From Nitrospira_D sp019636945 (lineage in GTDB: Bacteria > Nitrospirota > Nitrospiria > Nitrospirales > Nitrospiraceae), in contig NZ_JBLFBO010000002.1 of the NCBI RefSeq assembly GCF_047338595.1, forward strand, positions 62,001-126,000: a DNA stretch of 64,000 nt, written 5' to 3'. This document shows, piece by piece, positions 1-9,295 of the stretch. How positions within the stretch are numbered: position 1 is the stretch's first letter; each line of letters starts with the position of its first letter. The position numbers and the translations under genes were made by a program. Under the pieces are notes generated by a model. That model saw only the letters and a program-made list of their open reading frames with translations. It was not told where the DNA came from and made no database searches.

Positions 1-8
1 ATCGTTTT

Positions 9-770
9 ATGGTTCGCCAACACATCTTTTCATCCCCAAGCGGTCATGACGTGTCCACGCTTCGTTTACTCGATCTGACCCTTCCATTTCCTGTCGAGAA
101 TCTAGCTCTTGATGAAGCGTTACTGGAGGAACTTGAGGAACGGGGTGGAGATCCTGTGCTTCGGTTTTGGGAAAGCGACCGTCACTTCGTCGTATTAGGC
201 CGCGCCTCTCGCGTAGCCGATGATGTCGACCGCGTCACCTGCCAAGAAGACGGGCTATCAATCCTTCGACGCGCAAGCGGCGGAGGAACTGTCCTACAGG
301 GGCCGGGTTGTCTCTCGTATGCCTTTGTGCTGCCAATCGGATGGCATCCAGACCTCGTAAGTATTCGAACCACCAATCGCTTTATTCTGGAACGAATAGC
401 GACCGCGCTTCGCCGATGGGAACCAGCCACGACCCTCCGTGGGATCAGCGACCTCGCTATCGACGATATGAAGATTTCCGGCAACGCGCAACGACGAACC
501 GGGAAAGTGGTACTCTTTCACGGAACGATTCTGCATCGCATGGGAGCTGCTCTCATCGCACGATATCTCAAACACCCTACGCGACAACCGGACTACCGTT
601 CAAACCGACATCACGGCACGTTCGTGCGGACAATCGACGCTCCACCCCAAGCGATCAAACACGTCATCGCCGACGCATGGAATGCGGAACCGACACACGC
701 TGAATGGCCAAGAGCACGCATGCCCCGAATGATTGCAGCCATCCTCGCACGAAGCCGGGACGAATCATGA
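9..770 (+). CDS. lipoate-protein ligase A family protein (BPL/LPL domain)
   Basis: The protein belongs to the biotin/lipoate ligase fold family, which attaches lipoate or octanoate to lipoyl domains of 2-oxoacid dehydrogenases or the glycine cleavage H protein. Visible motifs are ALDEALLEE near residue 36, the RRASGGGTV glycine-rich substrate loop near residue 88, and DDMKISGNAQ near residue 152 with the catalytic lysine, followed by FHGTIL. At about 250 residues it has the single-domain size of LipM/LplA N-terminal domains. An ATG at 9 opens the frame, but a GTG at 51 (reading STLRLLDL) matches the usual family N-terminus better, and the frame may also extend left of the window. The exact transfer role is inferred from family only. 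Confidence 0.85.
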   Translation: MVRQHIFSSPSGHDVSTLRLLDLTLPFPVENLALDEALLEELEERGGDPVLRFWESDRHFVVLGRASRVADDVDRVTCQEDGLSILRRASGGGTVLQGPGCLSYAFVLPIGWHPDLVSIRTTNRFILERIATALRRWEPATTLRGISDLAIDDMKISGNAQRRTGKVVLFHGTILHRMGAALIARYLKHPTRQPDYRSNRHHGTFVRTIDAPPQAIKHVIADAWNAEPTHAEWPRARMPRMIAAILARSRDES

Positions 771-1228
771 GAGAGGGAGGACCGACCTGCCGCTATGGTC
801 GAGACCGGAATACTGGGTGGTCTTCGCCTGGGGCTGGGCCTGAAGTTGGATGCACGAGTGAGAGAAAAAAGTCAATGAGAGGAGATCAGCTGAACCGCAA
901 TGATTGCATGATCCTCGTTTCCAGTGATCCTACCTAATGATGCCAGCATTTCACAGCCGTGCTCGAAGATTCGAACTCAAGCACGAACAGCTCAGTGCAA
1001 ACCTTGCACATTGTCCGGCGGAGTAGGCGCTCGCCATCTGAATCCTTGAATCTAGCCGCAAGCATTTTCCGATAAATCCCTGAAAGCTCACTTTATACCA
1101 ACGAGGCATACGAATTGCTTTGGATTGTTGCAGGCAATGAAATCGTCGGGACCTTGGTTGCAACTAACACCGCATGATCCCCGCGATACATCGATCCATG
1201 TTTGAGGTGAATATCGGAGGTACTCCAC
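771..1228. other. intergenic stretch without a recognised gene
   Basis: About 460 bases separate the ligase gene from a small zinc-ribbon-like gene. Short open frames here have no ribosome binding site or recognisable product. No RNA gene or repeat was recognised. The last 30 bases carry the GGAGG of the next gene. Confidence 0.5.
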
Positions 1229-1417
1229 ATGAACGTTTCGTCGAGTCAATTCACCGAATCCCAGTCAAGGGCATTAAAATATTGCGACCGATGCGCCCGC
1301 CGTGCTGCCGCACTTTCTTATGACGATCTCACGTTGAAAGAGCTTTGTCAGGAGTGCTGCGCCCAGTTGAATCGGAAGCGCATAATCGCTTCCAGTCCGG
1401 CGCAACTGAAGATGTGA
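1229..1417 (+). CDS. small Cys-rich putative zinc-binding protein
   Basis: A 62-residue protein with a CDRC pair near residue 20 and a CQECC group near residue 40, a spacing compatible with a zinc ribbon or knuckle. A clear GGAGG lies about 8 bases before the ATG, which supports real translation. The C-terminus is basic. The family is not recognised. It precedes the histidine kinase gene on the same strand by about 110 bases, which suggests but does not show co-regulation. Confidence 0.5.
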   Translation: MNVSSSQFTESQSRALKYCDRCARRAAALSYDDLTLKELCQECCAQLNRKRIIASSPAQLKM

Positions 1418-1526
1418 GCGAATGCCCATACCCCTTCTCACCGCACCCCGTCTCGCAGGTAGAACGTCGACTGTATCGCGGGTAGTTCGCGTGATAGCAT
1501 AGGGGCGTAGCCTTTCAACTTCCGCC

Positions 1527-2921
1527 ATGTTTAGGCCTATTCCAAAAGCCACGCTGTTTCGACGCATTCCATACCGTCTCATTACCTCTGTCGTACTCAT
1601 TCTCGCGTTGGTCGTGACCGTCATCCTCCTCATGAGCTTGGAGCGAGACAAGCTCCTCCTCCAAGGATTCACGCAAAATCAGGCGGTCCCCACGGAGTTG
1701 TTTCAGGCGCTCTGGCGATCTCGGCATGACCTGATCGGGATTACTCTTCTTGTGTTCTTAGTCAGCGCCATCGGAATGGCGGCGCTCATCACCTTTCTGC
1801 ATTACGACAATACGAGACGGACTCTTGAAGAAGTCAAAGGTCTCGCGAGAAATATTCTTGAGAGTATCCCGACGGGCGTACTCACCATTAATCGCGACGG
1901 CCAAGTCACAGCCGCCAACCCCTCTGCCGTGGCGACATTGAAACGGTCGGCGGAAGAATTGCTCGGTCACTCCTATGAACAAATGTTTCTCCAAGGAGAT
2001 ACGATTCGTCTTGTACTCGATGGAGCACTGCATAACAACCATCATGTGGATCATCATGATATGCCGTATCGCGCCGGTGACGAGACTCGTACGATACGCC
2101 TTGCAACTGCTGACCTGACAGGAGATGAGGGGAGACCGGTCGGCATCATTATGCTACTGAAAGATGTCACGGCGCTGCTAGCCTTGGAACGGCGGGTACT
2201 CGTAGCGGAAAAACTCTCCGCCCTCCATACCTTGTCCGCCGGCGTCGCCCATGAATTACGAAATCCGCTGAGCGCAATGGATTTGAATCTGCATCTTCTC
2301 GATGAAACATTGAAGGAACGAGGTGAGCTGGAACAGGACGTGGCGCACTATCTTCAGGTCGTGAATGCCGAATGTCGACGCCTCTCCGTGATTTTGGATA
2401 ACTTCATGAGGTTCGCGCGTCCCACCTCGGTAGGTCTCCATGAAATGGACTTGGGAAGAGTCATCACACATCTCATGGCACTCATGCAGTTTGAGGCACA
2501 GGAACGAAAGATCAAACTGGAGGATCGGATTGATGAAGAATTACCCCCGGTGTTTGGGGATGAGACACAGATTAGCCAGGTCCTCGTCAATGTCCTGGTG
2601 AATGCGTTTCAGGCCATGCCCGATGGCGGGCGGTGTTCGATCATCACACAGGTACAGCGAAATGCCGATGTTTGTTGGGTGGAGGTCGTCGTGTCCGACA
2701 CGGGGATCGGAATCAAGCAAGAAGACTTGTTACATCTATTTGAGCCGTTCCATACCACGAAGACTAGCGGAACAGGCCTCGGTCTGGCTATTGCCTACCG
2801 CATTATGCAGGACCACGGGGGAACCATTCGTGTCTCCAGTGTACTTGGAAGTGGGACGACCGTGGTTGTACAGCTTCCCGTGGCTGCCGACTCCCTTCAA
2901 AAGCTTGGGGTGGGGGCATGA
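1527..2921 (+). CDS. PAS-containing membrane sensor histidine kinase (NtrB/AtoS type)
   Basis: The sensor half of a two-component system. Two hydrophobic segments (about residues 14-33 and 71-95) flank a short extracytoplasmic loop. A PAS domain follows (about 105-215), then a HisKA H-box with the phospho-accepting histidine in VAHELRNPL near residue 242, and an HATPase_c domain with the N box (NVLVNAFQAMP), DTGIGI and TGLGLAIAYRIM glycine boxes. The stop overlaps the start of the following sigma-54 regulator by four bases (ATGA), so the two are translationally coupled and are almost certainly cognate. The input signal cannot be read from the sequence. Confidence 0.93.
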   Translation: MFRPIPKATLFRRIPYRLITSVVLILALVVTVILLMSLERDKLLLQGFTQNQAVPTELFQALWRSRHDLIGITLLVFLVSAIGMAALITFLHYDNTRRTLEEVKGLARNILESIPTGVLTINRDGQVTAANPSAVATLKRSAEELLGHSYEQMFLQGDTIRLVLDGALHNNHHVDHHDMPYRAGDETRTIRLATADLTGDEGRPVGIIMLLKDVTALLALERRVLVAEKLSALHTLSAGVAHELRNPLSAMDLNLHLLDETLKERGELEQDVAHYLQVVNAECRRLSVILDNFMRFARPTSVGLHEMDLGRVITHLMALMQFEAQERKIKLEDRIDEELPPVFGDETQISQVLVNVLVNAFQAMPDGGRCSIITQVQRNADVCWVEVVVSDTGIGIKQEDLLHLFEPFHTTKTSGTGLGLAIAYRIMQDHGGTIRVSSVLGSGTTVVVQLPVAADSLQKLGVGA

Positions 2922-4276
2922 CGAATGCCGTACAAATCCTCATTGTTGACGACGAGCTGAACATTCGCAACGCGCTGGTGACTCTCCTTGCAAGGAAAGG
3001 CTATCGAGCCCTAAGCCTGGCGACGGCGGAAGAAGCGGTGGATGTGTTTGAAACCACTGCAGTGGATTTATTAATTACCGACTTGCGTATGCCGGGAATC
3101 GGGGGGATGGAATTTCTGCGGAGGCTGCGCACACAATGGCCCAGCACGGAAGTGGTCGTCATGACGGCCTATGGATCCATCGAAACTGCAGTGGAAGCGA
3201 TGCAGGCTGGAGCCTACGATTATCTCACCAAGCCCATCGATCGCGAGCGGTTCCTCATCGTGGTGGAGAAGGCGCTCGAGCGACACCGTCTTGCCAGCGA
3301 AAACCAGCAGCTCCGGGATCGACTTGAAACGAGAACACGGTTCGAACGAATGGTCGGTGAGAGCGAACCGATGCAACAGGTGTATCATCTTGTGGAGATG
3401 GTAGCGGGAAGCGACGTGACCGTATTGCTCACGGGTGAAAGCGGAACCGGGAAGGAGCTCGTCGCACGTGCCATCCACCATAAAAGCCATCGGGCCGACG
3501 GACCGTTTATTACCCTCAACTGCGGCGCATTGCCTGAAACTCTGTTTGAAAGTGAGTTGTTCGGCTATGAAAAAGGCGCCTTCACCGGCGCGTTGTTCAC
3601 CAAAGCCGGTCGGTTTGAATTGGCGCACGGGGGAACGCTGTTATTGGACGAAATCGGTGAGCTCTCCTTGAAATCCCAAGTCGACTTTCTTCGTGTTTTA
3701 GAGACCAAGGAATTCCGTCGTCTGGGTGGAACGAAAGTTGTGACTGTGGATGCTCGCATTATTGCCGCCACCAACCGAAACCTGGCGGAGGCCGTCAAGC
3801 AAGGGACTTTCCGCGAGGATCTTTTTTATCGACTGAATGTGGTCCCGATTCACTTGCCGCCGCTGCGCGAACGGGGAGAAGACATTCCCCTTCTCGTTGA
3901 GACCTTTCTGCCTGAATTTTGCGCGCAGCATCAACGAGCGCTGAAGCACATCTCTCGAGAAGCGATGCGCCTGTTACGGCTGTATGCCTGGCCGGGAAAT
4001 ATTCGACAGCTCCGTAACCTGCTTGAACGGCTGGTCGTCACTGTGCGGGACCCCACGATTCTCTCGGAGCATTTGCCGGAGGAGATTCAGGTCAGTCGGG
4101 AAGACCTCAGGACCATAGTCGTCACTCTCGGGAAATCCTTGAAGGAAGTTGAAAAGGAAGTCATCCGCCGCACCCTCATGGAAGTGACTAACCACCGTGA
4201 GAAAGCTGCCAGGCTGCTCGGTATCAGCCTGCGGTCTCTTCAGTATAAGATTAAAGAATATGGGATTCGTGAGTAA
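2918..4276 (+). CDS. sigma-54-dependent response regulator (NtrC/AtoC/ZraR type)
   Basis: A three-domain transcription activator. The receiver domain (1-120) carries the acidic pocket DDE and the phospho-acceptor aspartate in LITDLRMPG near residue 54. The AAA+ domain has Walker A GESGTGKE near residue 172, the sigma-54-contacting GAFTGA loop near residue 220, and Walker B LLLDEIGEL. The C-terminal Fis-type helix-turn-helix reads REKAARLLGISLRSLQYKI. Once phosphorylated by the coupled kinase it should open sigma-54 promoters. No convincing -24/-12 promoter was found in the following small genes, so its targets are unknown. The length of 452 residues is normal for the family. Confidence 0.94.
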   Translation: MTNAVQILIVDDELNIRNALVTLLARKGYRALSLATAEEAVDVFETTAVDLLITDLRMPGIGGMEFLRRLRTQWPSTEVVVMTAYGSIETAVEAMQAGAYDYLTKPIDRERFLIVVEKALERHRLASENQQLRDRLETRTRFERMVGESEPMQQVYHLVEMVAGSDVTVLLTGESGTGKELVARAIHHKSHRADGPFITLNCGALPETLFESELFGYEKGAFTGALFTKAGRFELAHGGTLLLDEIGELSLKSQVDFLRVLETKEFRRLGGTKVVTVDARIIAATNRNLAEAVKQGTFREDLFYRLNVVPIHLPPLRERGEDIPLLVETFLPEFCAQHQRALKHISREAMRLLRLYAWPGNIRQLRNLLERLVVTVRDPTILSEHLPEEIQVSREDLRTIVVTLGKSLKEVEKEVIRRTLMEVTNHREKAARLLGISLRSLQYKIKEYGIRE

Positions 4277-4636
4277 GGTCCTCCAAACCACTCACCTAAC
4301 TGCACAATACTAAGCCCCTCTCGTCGCATCTCCACCTCAACCTGCAATTCCTGCACGTGTGTGATTGATTCCATAAAGACGTAACTGTTTGATCCATCAA
4401 GAAACTTCTGAGGTTGAGCTGTCGGTCGAAGGATGCCGGCATGCAGATTTTGCAGATAGCCGACTTCCTTATCTCCTGGTCGTAAGCCCCGTGTCGTACT
4501 CGCCCGGAGGTTTCCGTTGTAAGCGCACAATAAATCGACGGCTTTGTCCAATCACCTCTTGCGGCATCCAGTATGCAGAGAGCCCTTTCCAGGAACTGGA
4601 CCCAAGCAATTGGAAGGGATACAAGCGGAAGAGAAC
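4277..4636. other. intergenic stretch without a recognised gene
   Basis: About 360 bases between the response regulator and a lipoprotein gene. Overlapping short open frames on both strands lack a ribosome binding site and any recognisable product. The last 20 bases carry a weak purine-rich stretch (GGAAGAG) before the ATG of the lipoprotein. Confidence 0.45.
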
Positions 4637-5254
4637 ATGACCGTTGCGTCACAGATCACAGGGGCTGGGACTCTCCTCGTCCTCCTTTTGATGAATGCCT
4701 GTGCGCAACCGCCAGCCTTTCAACTTGAGGCAGCCCAAAAGGCGGTCGACGAGGCCAAAATTGCGGGGGCAGAGATCTATGCGAAGGACGACTTTATGAA
4801 ATTAGAGCAGGAGTTCGCCCTGGCCAAGGATGAGTTGGCTAAGCAAGAGACGGTCTTCTGGATTTTCAGGTTGTACGACGACGTGGACGAAATGCTGAGC
4901 ACGGTCGTTGAGTATGGGGGGCGAGTGGCAGCCAAGGCGTCGAAAAACAAGGAAGTGGCCAAAATGGCAGCGGTTGCGATGGAACAAGACGCTCTGTGGG
5001 CCGTGGTATCTGCCAAGAGACTGATGACCAGTACCCTGAGGAGGACGGAACGAGATACGCAAGAAGTGATCAAGCAGCAGCTCACAGCATTAGAAGCGGG
5101 TGTCGCTGAGGTACATGGGCTTATCGAGAACGGTGACTATCTTACGGCGGAGATGCACGCCAAGACATTGAAGGAGCACGGGGTCGCGGTTTCCGGAGCG
5201 CTTCGGAGTGCTATCGAAAAGGCTAGAGGGCGAAAGTCCAGGGCCCATGTATAA
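4637..5254 (+). CDS. DUF4398-like helical lipoprotein
   Basis: A 205-residue protein beginning with a hydrophobic signal segment that ends at a lipobox-like NAC near residue 20, so probably an envelope lipoprotein. The mature part is almost entirely helical and rich in Ala, Glu and Lys (for example AAQKAVDEAKIAGAEIYAKD), resembling DUF4398 proteins that often precede OmpA-type genes. The frame is open 93 bases further upstream, but the ATG at 4637 is preceded by GGAAGAG and immediately gives the signal peptide. The function is unknown. Confidence 0.7.
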   Translation: MTVASQITGAGTLLVLLLMNACAQPPAFQLEAAQKAVDEAKIAGAEIYAKDDFMKLEQEFALAKDELAKQETVFWIFRLYDDVDEMLSTVVEYGGRVAAKASKNKEVAKMAAVAMEQDALWAVVSAKRLMTSTLRRTERDTQEVIKQQLTALEAGVAEVHGLIENGDYLTAEMHAKTLKEHGVAVSGALRSAIEKARGRKSRAHV

Positions 5255-5368
5255 CGACTACAGGGACCTATGGAGAAACTAAGTGCAGAAGCGGTGTGTG
5301 CCATGGGGAGGGTGGTCGAGTTCATGGAGGCGAATTCTTGACCAGCCTCCGGAATCGTCATCGGAATC

Positions 5369-5614
5369 TTGTCACTTCGGGAGCAACAGGTCGCATTGTT
5401 GAAGGTGATCGAGTACCTGGCAGCCGTTGTGTTTGTGGTCGGAGCTCTAGTCTGGGGCTGGTACCTGACACTTTTATTTTGGCTCATCCTTGTCGTGCTT
5501 CCATATAGCCTGTTGCGTGTCATACAAAACGGAGAACATGAGAATGAGCTGCCTGGTCGTCTTTGCCAGCACCTTCCGGAACAGAAAGCACGATCGCAAG
5601 AACAGACCTTTTGA
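5369..5614 (+). CDS. small two-helix membrane protein
   Basis: The open frame encodes about 81 residues with two adjacent hydrophobic stretches (about residues 17-33 and 34-50, reading YLAAVVFVVGALVWGW and YLTLLFWLILVVLPYSLL), then a polar tail. The proposed start is TTG and no strong ribosome binding site is visible, so the start is uncertain. It sits between the DUF4398-like lipoprotein and a TPR-like gene on the same strand. The family is not recognised. Confidence 0.4.
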   Translation: MSLREQQVALLKVIEYLAAVVFVVGALVWGWYLTLLFWLILVVLPYSLLRVIQNGEHENELPGRLCQHLPEQKARSQEQTF

Positions 5615-5764
5615 CGGTAGCGTGGGGCATGAAAGTCATAATCCTGTCGATCCAAGCGACTGCAGTAATTCAATCGTGCACCTGATCGGCACGCCAATGC
5701 GAGTGAATCCACTATCGGCAGGGTACTGAGAAGATCGATCTGAATTAGTGAGGAGAACAATATC

Positions 5765-6046
5765 GTGAGTGTGGGATCAACAGGAGAATCCGTACGACCT
5801 TCCCCATTGCCGAAGGAAGACTGGCTTGTCCGACTCGCACGGCTTCAAGCACTGCTGACGGCCTGTCCCAGCGATCTTCTTTCGCGATGCGAGTTGGCCG
5901 CACTTCTCGAAACAATGGATATGTACGAGGAAGCCTTGATCCACTGGAAAGTCGTCATCGATCTCGATGCGAACCATCTCAACGCGCGGGAGGGCGTCGT
6001 TCGCTGCCATCAGAAGACAGGTCTTTATCCTCGATCTGCAGGATGA
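5765..6046 (+). CDS. small TPR-like protein
   Basis: A 93-residue protein starting at GTG with a GAGGAG about 10 bases upstream. Residues 20-85 form two helix pairs with TPR-like spacing (RCELAALLETMDMYEEALIH, then WKVVIDLDANHLNAREGVV). It has no signal peptide, so it is likely cytoplasmic and mediates protein contacts. The C-terminal ten residues run into the region of the next damaged gene, so this gene could itself have been shortened. Confidence 0.5.
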   Translation: MSVGSTGESVRPSPLPKEDWLVRLARLQALLTACPSDLLSRCELAALLETMDMYEEALIHWKVVIDLDANHLNAREGVVRCHQKTGLYPRSAG

Positions 6047-6056
6047 AGCAGTGGGC

Positions 6057-6379
6057 ATGATGGTCTGGGATCGTCTCGAACATATTGCTGGAAAGCTTAC
6101 TGAGCGGGGGTGGGTTCAAATTCGAACGGTCGTACCAAGAGATAGGGCCATCCTCAGGCACATCATTATCGGTAACCAGACACGCATCTTGAGGGGAATC
6201 GAACCGGCCTCCCTTGCTAATCTTCGAGAAGGAGAGATAGTAGGAAGCACCTTTCTCGCGGCACGCGCAGGCGTTGTGACGGCCGACACGTGGCCGTTTG
6301 CTATGAACAAATTGAAAACTTCATCCTCAGCGTGGCCACAATCGAGCTCTCAGGGCTTCATGCAACAATCCTATGCTGA
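6057..6379 (+). pseudogene. probable frameshifted small beta-rich protein gene
   Basis: From the ATG at 6057 the frame reads a beta-rich segment ending LANLREGEIVGSTFLAARAG and then VVTADTW, a pattern I associate with small Nitrospira proteins carrying a LADLREGE-type motif. After about 6285 the original frame becomes serine-rich and unlikely. A shift to the neighbouring frame restores a plausible continuation, VAVCYEQIENFILSV, that stops at 6379. This suggests a single indel. The family assignment is from memory and the call is tentative. Confidence 0.3.
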
Positions 6380-6597
6380 TCTTGAATCAGGCAATTGTTG
6401 CTCAGATCAACCGCGCAGGCCGGAGGTCATCGGTAGTGGACAGACGAACACGAGGTATTGCGAGCAGATCACCCTCGCACCAGTCATCTCAGTAAGACAC
6501 CCATGGCTATAAAGTGCACAGCATTGCTTACGTATGTGAAGAAGAACTCGGTGCGTGGCAAAAGAAAGCAGAATGAACCGTGGAGGGCATGTTGAAC

Positions 6598-6876
6598 ATG
6601 TCAGGCGATGCGGACATCGTCGTGGTGCACCATCCGAAGGGAGCCGTGGCACTGGTCTGGGTTGACCTCTCCGTTGGAGCTGTCGTGACAACTCATGCTG
6701 GATTGCGAAACACATTGCGTCGTGGACTGCGAGACTGGGCTGGCCAGATTGTGCAGACACGAGATGGACACATCTTTCTCTCGGCGGTGTACGATCATTT
6801 TTTTCTCAAAGGATATCGTGTCCATTGGTTCAGCGCTCCAGGGGTGATCGGCACACACCCTTCCTATCGGGTGTAG
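6598..6876 (+). CDS. hypothetical small protein
   Basis: A 92-residue protein. The ATG at 6598 is preceded by GGAGG at a spacing of about 11 bases, which is better than the nearer ATG at 6589 or the GTG at 6580. The sequence opens with a compact beta-rich part (DADIVVVHHPKGAVALVWVDL) and continues with a basic helical part (LRNTLRRGLRDWAGQIVQT). It has no signal peptide or membrane segment. The product is not recognised. Confidence 0.42.
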   Translation: MSGDADIVVVHHPKGAVALVWVDLSVGAVVTTHAGLRNTLRRGLRDWAGQIVQTRDGHIFLSAVYDHFFLKGYRVHWFSAPGVIGTHPSYRV

Positions 6877-7009
6877 AGCACAAGCGAGCTTGGGACAAAG
6901 CGCTACAACAGACTTCCTAATATCGGCAGAAGAGTTGAGCGACAGTTGCGAATGGATGCCAACCATCACCACTACATTCGTGTTTACTAAAATACTCAGG
7001 AGGCTGATC

Positions 7010-7117
7010 GTGGAAAACAATGAAACGCGGGCATGGCAGGCTTGGAAAATGACGTGCGGGACAGTGCTGGTCATCGCGCTGGTGTTGACCGTCATGCATC
7101 TCGTGGTGGGGGGATGA
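7010..7117 (+). CDS. 35-residue single-pass membrane microprotein
   Basis: A GTG start lies 6-7 bases after a strong AGGAGG. The peptide has a polar N-terminus (MENNETRAWQAWK) and one hydrophobic helix (GTVLVIALVLTVMHLVV), ending in two glycines. The frame is open about 120 bases further upstream, but the ribosome binding site marks the internal GTG. It lies about 150 bases upstream of the hyf-like operon on the same strand and could be a small accessory of it, which is inference only. Confidence 0.5.
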   Translation: MENNETRAWQAWKMTCGTVLVIALVLTVMHLVVGG

Positions 7118-7264
7118 GATACGAGATTGTGGCCCTGTGACCTCTGGAATGGGCAAGCAGAAGGAGGGATCATCTTTGTGTCTTATCAAATTGTTGAGGG
7201 TGCCGGTATCCTCCAAATAAACCCTGCGGGAATGTGACTCGGACCCGAGGCCTCAAGTGATCGT

Positions 7265-9292
7265 ATGCTGAATCTGTTGTGGCTTCTTCTCGGCGGGTAT
7301 GGGGTCGGAATACTGCTTCCGCTCTGTCTGCCAGGACGGCCAGGGTTGCAACAGCTCACAAGCAATGTTGCCGCCATCGTGGGGACCAGCACAGGTGTCA
7401 TCCTTGGGCTTCTGGGCCTCACGTCGTCGGAGCCCGTCACGGGATCGCTCGCCTCCACCATTCCTCTGCTCACCTTCGCCGTTCGGCTTGATCCACTCGC
7501 GGCATTCTTCGTCCTCACGATCTCCCTCGTGGGTCTTGCTGCCTCGATTTATGCCATTGGATACCTGCAGCATTTCGAAGAGCGCGCATCGACCGACACG
7601 CTCGGAGCGCTCTTTAACGCATTTCTCCTCTGTATGACGTTCGTTGTCCTGGCGGATAACGCGTTCTTCTTCCTGCTCGCTTGGGAACTCATGTCGCTAC
7701 TATCCTATTTCCTCGTGGTGACTGAGCACGAGAAGGCGGAAGTGCGGTACGCGGGATTGTTCTACTTGATCATGACGCACATCGGAACTGCGTTTATTGT
7801 CGTGGCGTTCTTGATCTTCTTCCAGGGTACCTGGTCGTTCTCCTTTGAAGCGTTTCGGCATCCAGCACAACCCCTACCGGAAGGCATGAAAACTCTCGTA
7901 TTTCTCATGGCCTTACTCGGGTTCGGCACGAAGGCCGGCATCATACCACTCCATGTGTGGTTGCCCTATGCGCATCCCGTGGCCCCGTCGCATGTCTCAG
8001 CCGTGATGTCTGGCGTCATGATCAAAACCGCGATCTATGGCTTGATCCGCGTGTATTTCGACTTCTTCGGTGGGCAGTTTCCCTGGTGGTGGGGGTTCAC
8101 CGTACTACTCCTGGGGACCACATCCGCGTTACTTGGGGTGATGTACGCCTTGATGGAACATGATCTCAAAAGACTCCTTGCGTTTCACAGCGTGGAGAAC
8201 ATTGGAATTATCCTGATGGGCCTTGGGGCTGGCATGATCTTTCAGGCCTACGGATTGAGAGAACTGGCCGCGCTTGGACTGCTGGCTGGACTCTACCATA
8301 CGATCAATCACGCCCTATTCAAGGCCCTCCTATTCTTAGGGGCCGGCTCACTGCTCTATGCGACACATACGCGCAATATGGAAGAGTACGGCGGCTTGCT
8401 GCGACGCATGCCGTGGACGGGGATCTTTTTTTTGATCGGAGCCGTGTCAATTTCTGCATTGCCCCCTACCAATGGATTCGTGAGTGAGTGGCTGGTGTTC
8501 CAAACACTTTTTCTCAGTTTTCAGATTCCAACCGTATTTCTCAAACTGATGCTACCGATCGCAGCAGCGATCTTGGCTCTCACCGGCGTGCTGGCCTTGA
8601 CCTGCTTCGCAAAAGCCTTCGGGATTTCGTTTCTCGCACAGCCACGAAGTACGCATGCCCGTCATGCTGAGGAGGTTCCGGTTTCGATGCGCACGGGCAT
8701 GGGTATCTTGGCCGCCCTTTGTGTAGCGCTGGGCGTTGCCCCAATGGTGGTCGTGCCGTTATTGGATCAAATTGTCGCTCCCCTAGCAGGAATCTCGATC
8801 GCGAGTAAGGTCTTGGCAATCGATGGATGGGCGCTAGCCCCAGTAAATGTCGAATTCTCAAGCCTGTCCACCCCGGTCCTTGCGTTGCTGCTTGTTGCGT
8901 CGGCGATATTGGGATTGGGACTCGCCGTCGTGCTCGGTGGTCGTCTCACAACACGCCGTTCAAAATCTTGGGGCTGTGGGATCACTCTCACACCCCGGAT
9001 GGAATACACCGCAACTGGTTTCGTCCAGCCGATCAAACGAGTGTTCAGTACGATTTATCAGCCGACGGTGAAACTCGAAACGGAGTTTCTCGCCGAATCA
9101 CGATACTTCTCCAAACGGCGACACTTTGAATTTCACATTGAACCGATCTTTGAGAAGTATCTCTATGATCCCTTGGTGGCATTCTTTGGGACGCTGGCCG
9201 ACCGCCTGAAAGTCATTCAGGCCGGTAGCCTACACCTCTACCTAACCTATATGTTCGTCACACTGATCGCCTTACTGCTGCTCGCGGTGTAA
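7265..9292 (+). CDS. hyfB: hydrogenase-4 component B-like proton-translocating membrane subunit (HyfB/NuoL family)
   Basis: A 675-residue polytopic membrane protein of the antiporter-like (Proton_antipo_M) family found in complex I and group 4 hydrogenases. The core carries the broken-helix region with the conserved HVWLPYAHPVAPSHVSAVMSG motif near residue 240, the SVENIGII segment near residue 315, and HTINHALFKALLFLGAGS near residue 345. The long C-terminal extension ends in a further hydrophobic helix. It opens a six-gene operon; the next gene starts 3 bases after its stop. It should move protons or sodium ions across the inner membrane, driven by redox chemistry in the peripheral arm. Confidence 0.92.
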   Translation: MLNLLWLLLGGYGVGILLPLCLPGRPGLQQLTSNVAAIVGTSTGVILGLLGLTSSEPVTGSLASTIPLLTFAVRLDPLAAFFVLTISLVGLAASIYAIGYLQHFEERASTDTLGALFNAFLLCMTFVVLADNAFFFLLAWELMSLLSYFLVVTEHEKAEVRYAGLFYLIMTHIGTAFIVVAFLIFFQGTWSFSFEAFRHPAQPLPEGMKTLVFLMALLGFGTKAGIIPLHVWLPYAHPVAPSHVSAVMSGVMIKTAIYGLIRVYFDFFGGQFPWWWGFTVLLLGTTSALLGVMYALMEHDLKRLLAFHSVENIGIILMGLGAGMIFQAYGLRELAALGLLAGLYHTINHALFKALLFLGAGSLLYATHTRNMEEYGGLLRRMPWTGIFFLIGAVSISALPPTNGFVSEWLVFQTLFLSFQIPTVFLKLMLPIAAAILALTGVLALTCFAKAFGISFLAQPRSTHARHAEEVPVSMRTGMGILAALCVALGVAPMVVVPLLDQIVAPLAGISIASKVLAIDGWALAPVNVEFSSLSTPVLALLLVASAILGLGLAVVLGGRLTTRRSKSWGCGITLTPRMEYTATGFVQPIKRVFSTIYQPTVKLETEFLAESRYFSKRRHFEFHIEPIFEKYLYDPLVAFFGTLADRLKVIQAGSLHLYLTYMFVTLIALLLLAV

Positions 9293-9295
9293 CCG

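Noticed and set aside
5688..5700. GGCACGCCAATGC as a possible sigma-54 promoter upstream of the TPR-like gene
   Set aside because: The GG and GC are one base closer than the required -24/-12 spacing, and no better match was seen nearby.
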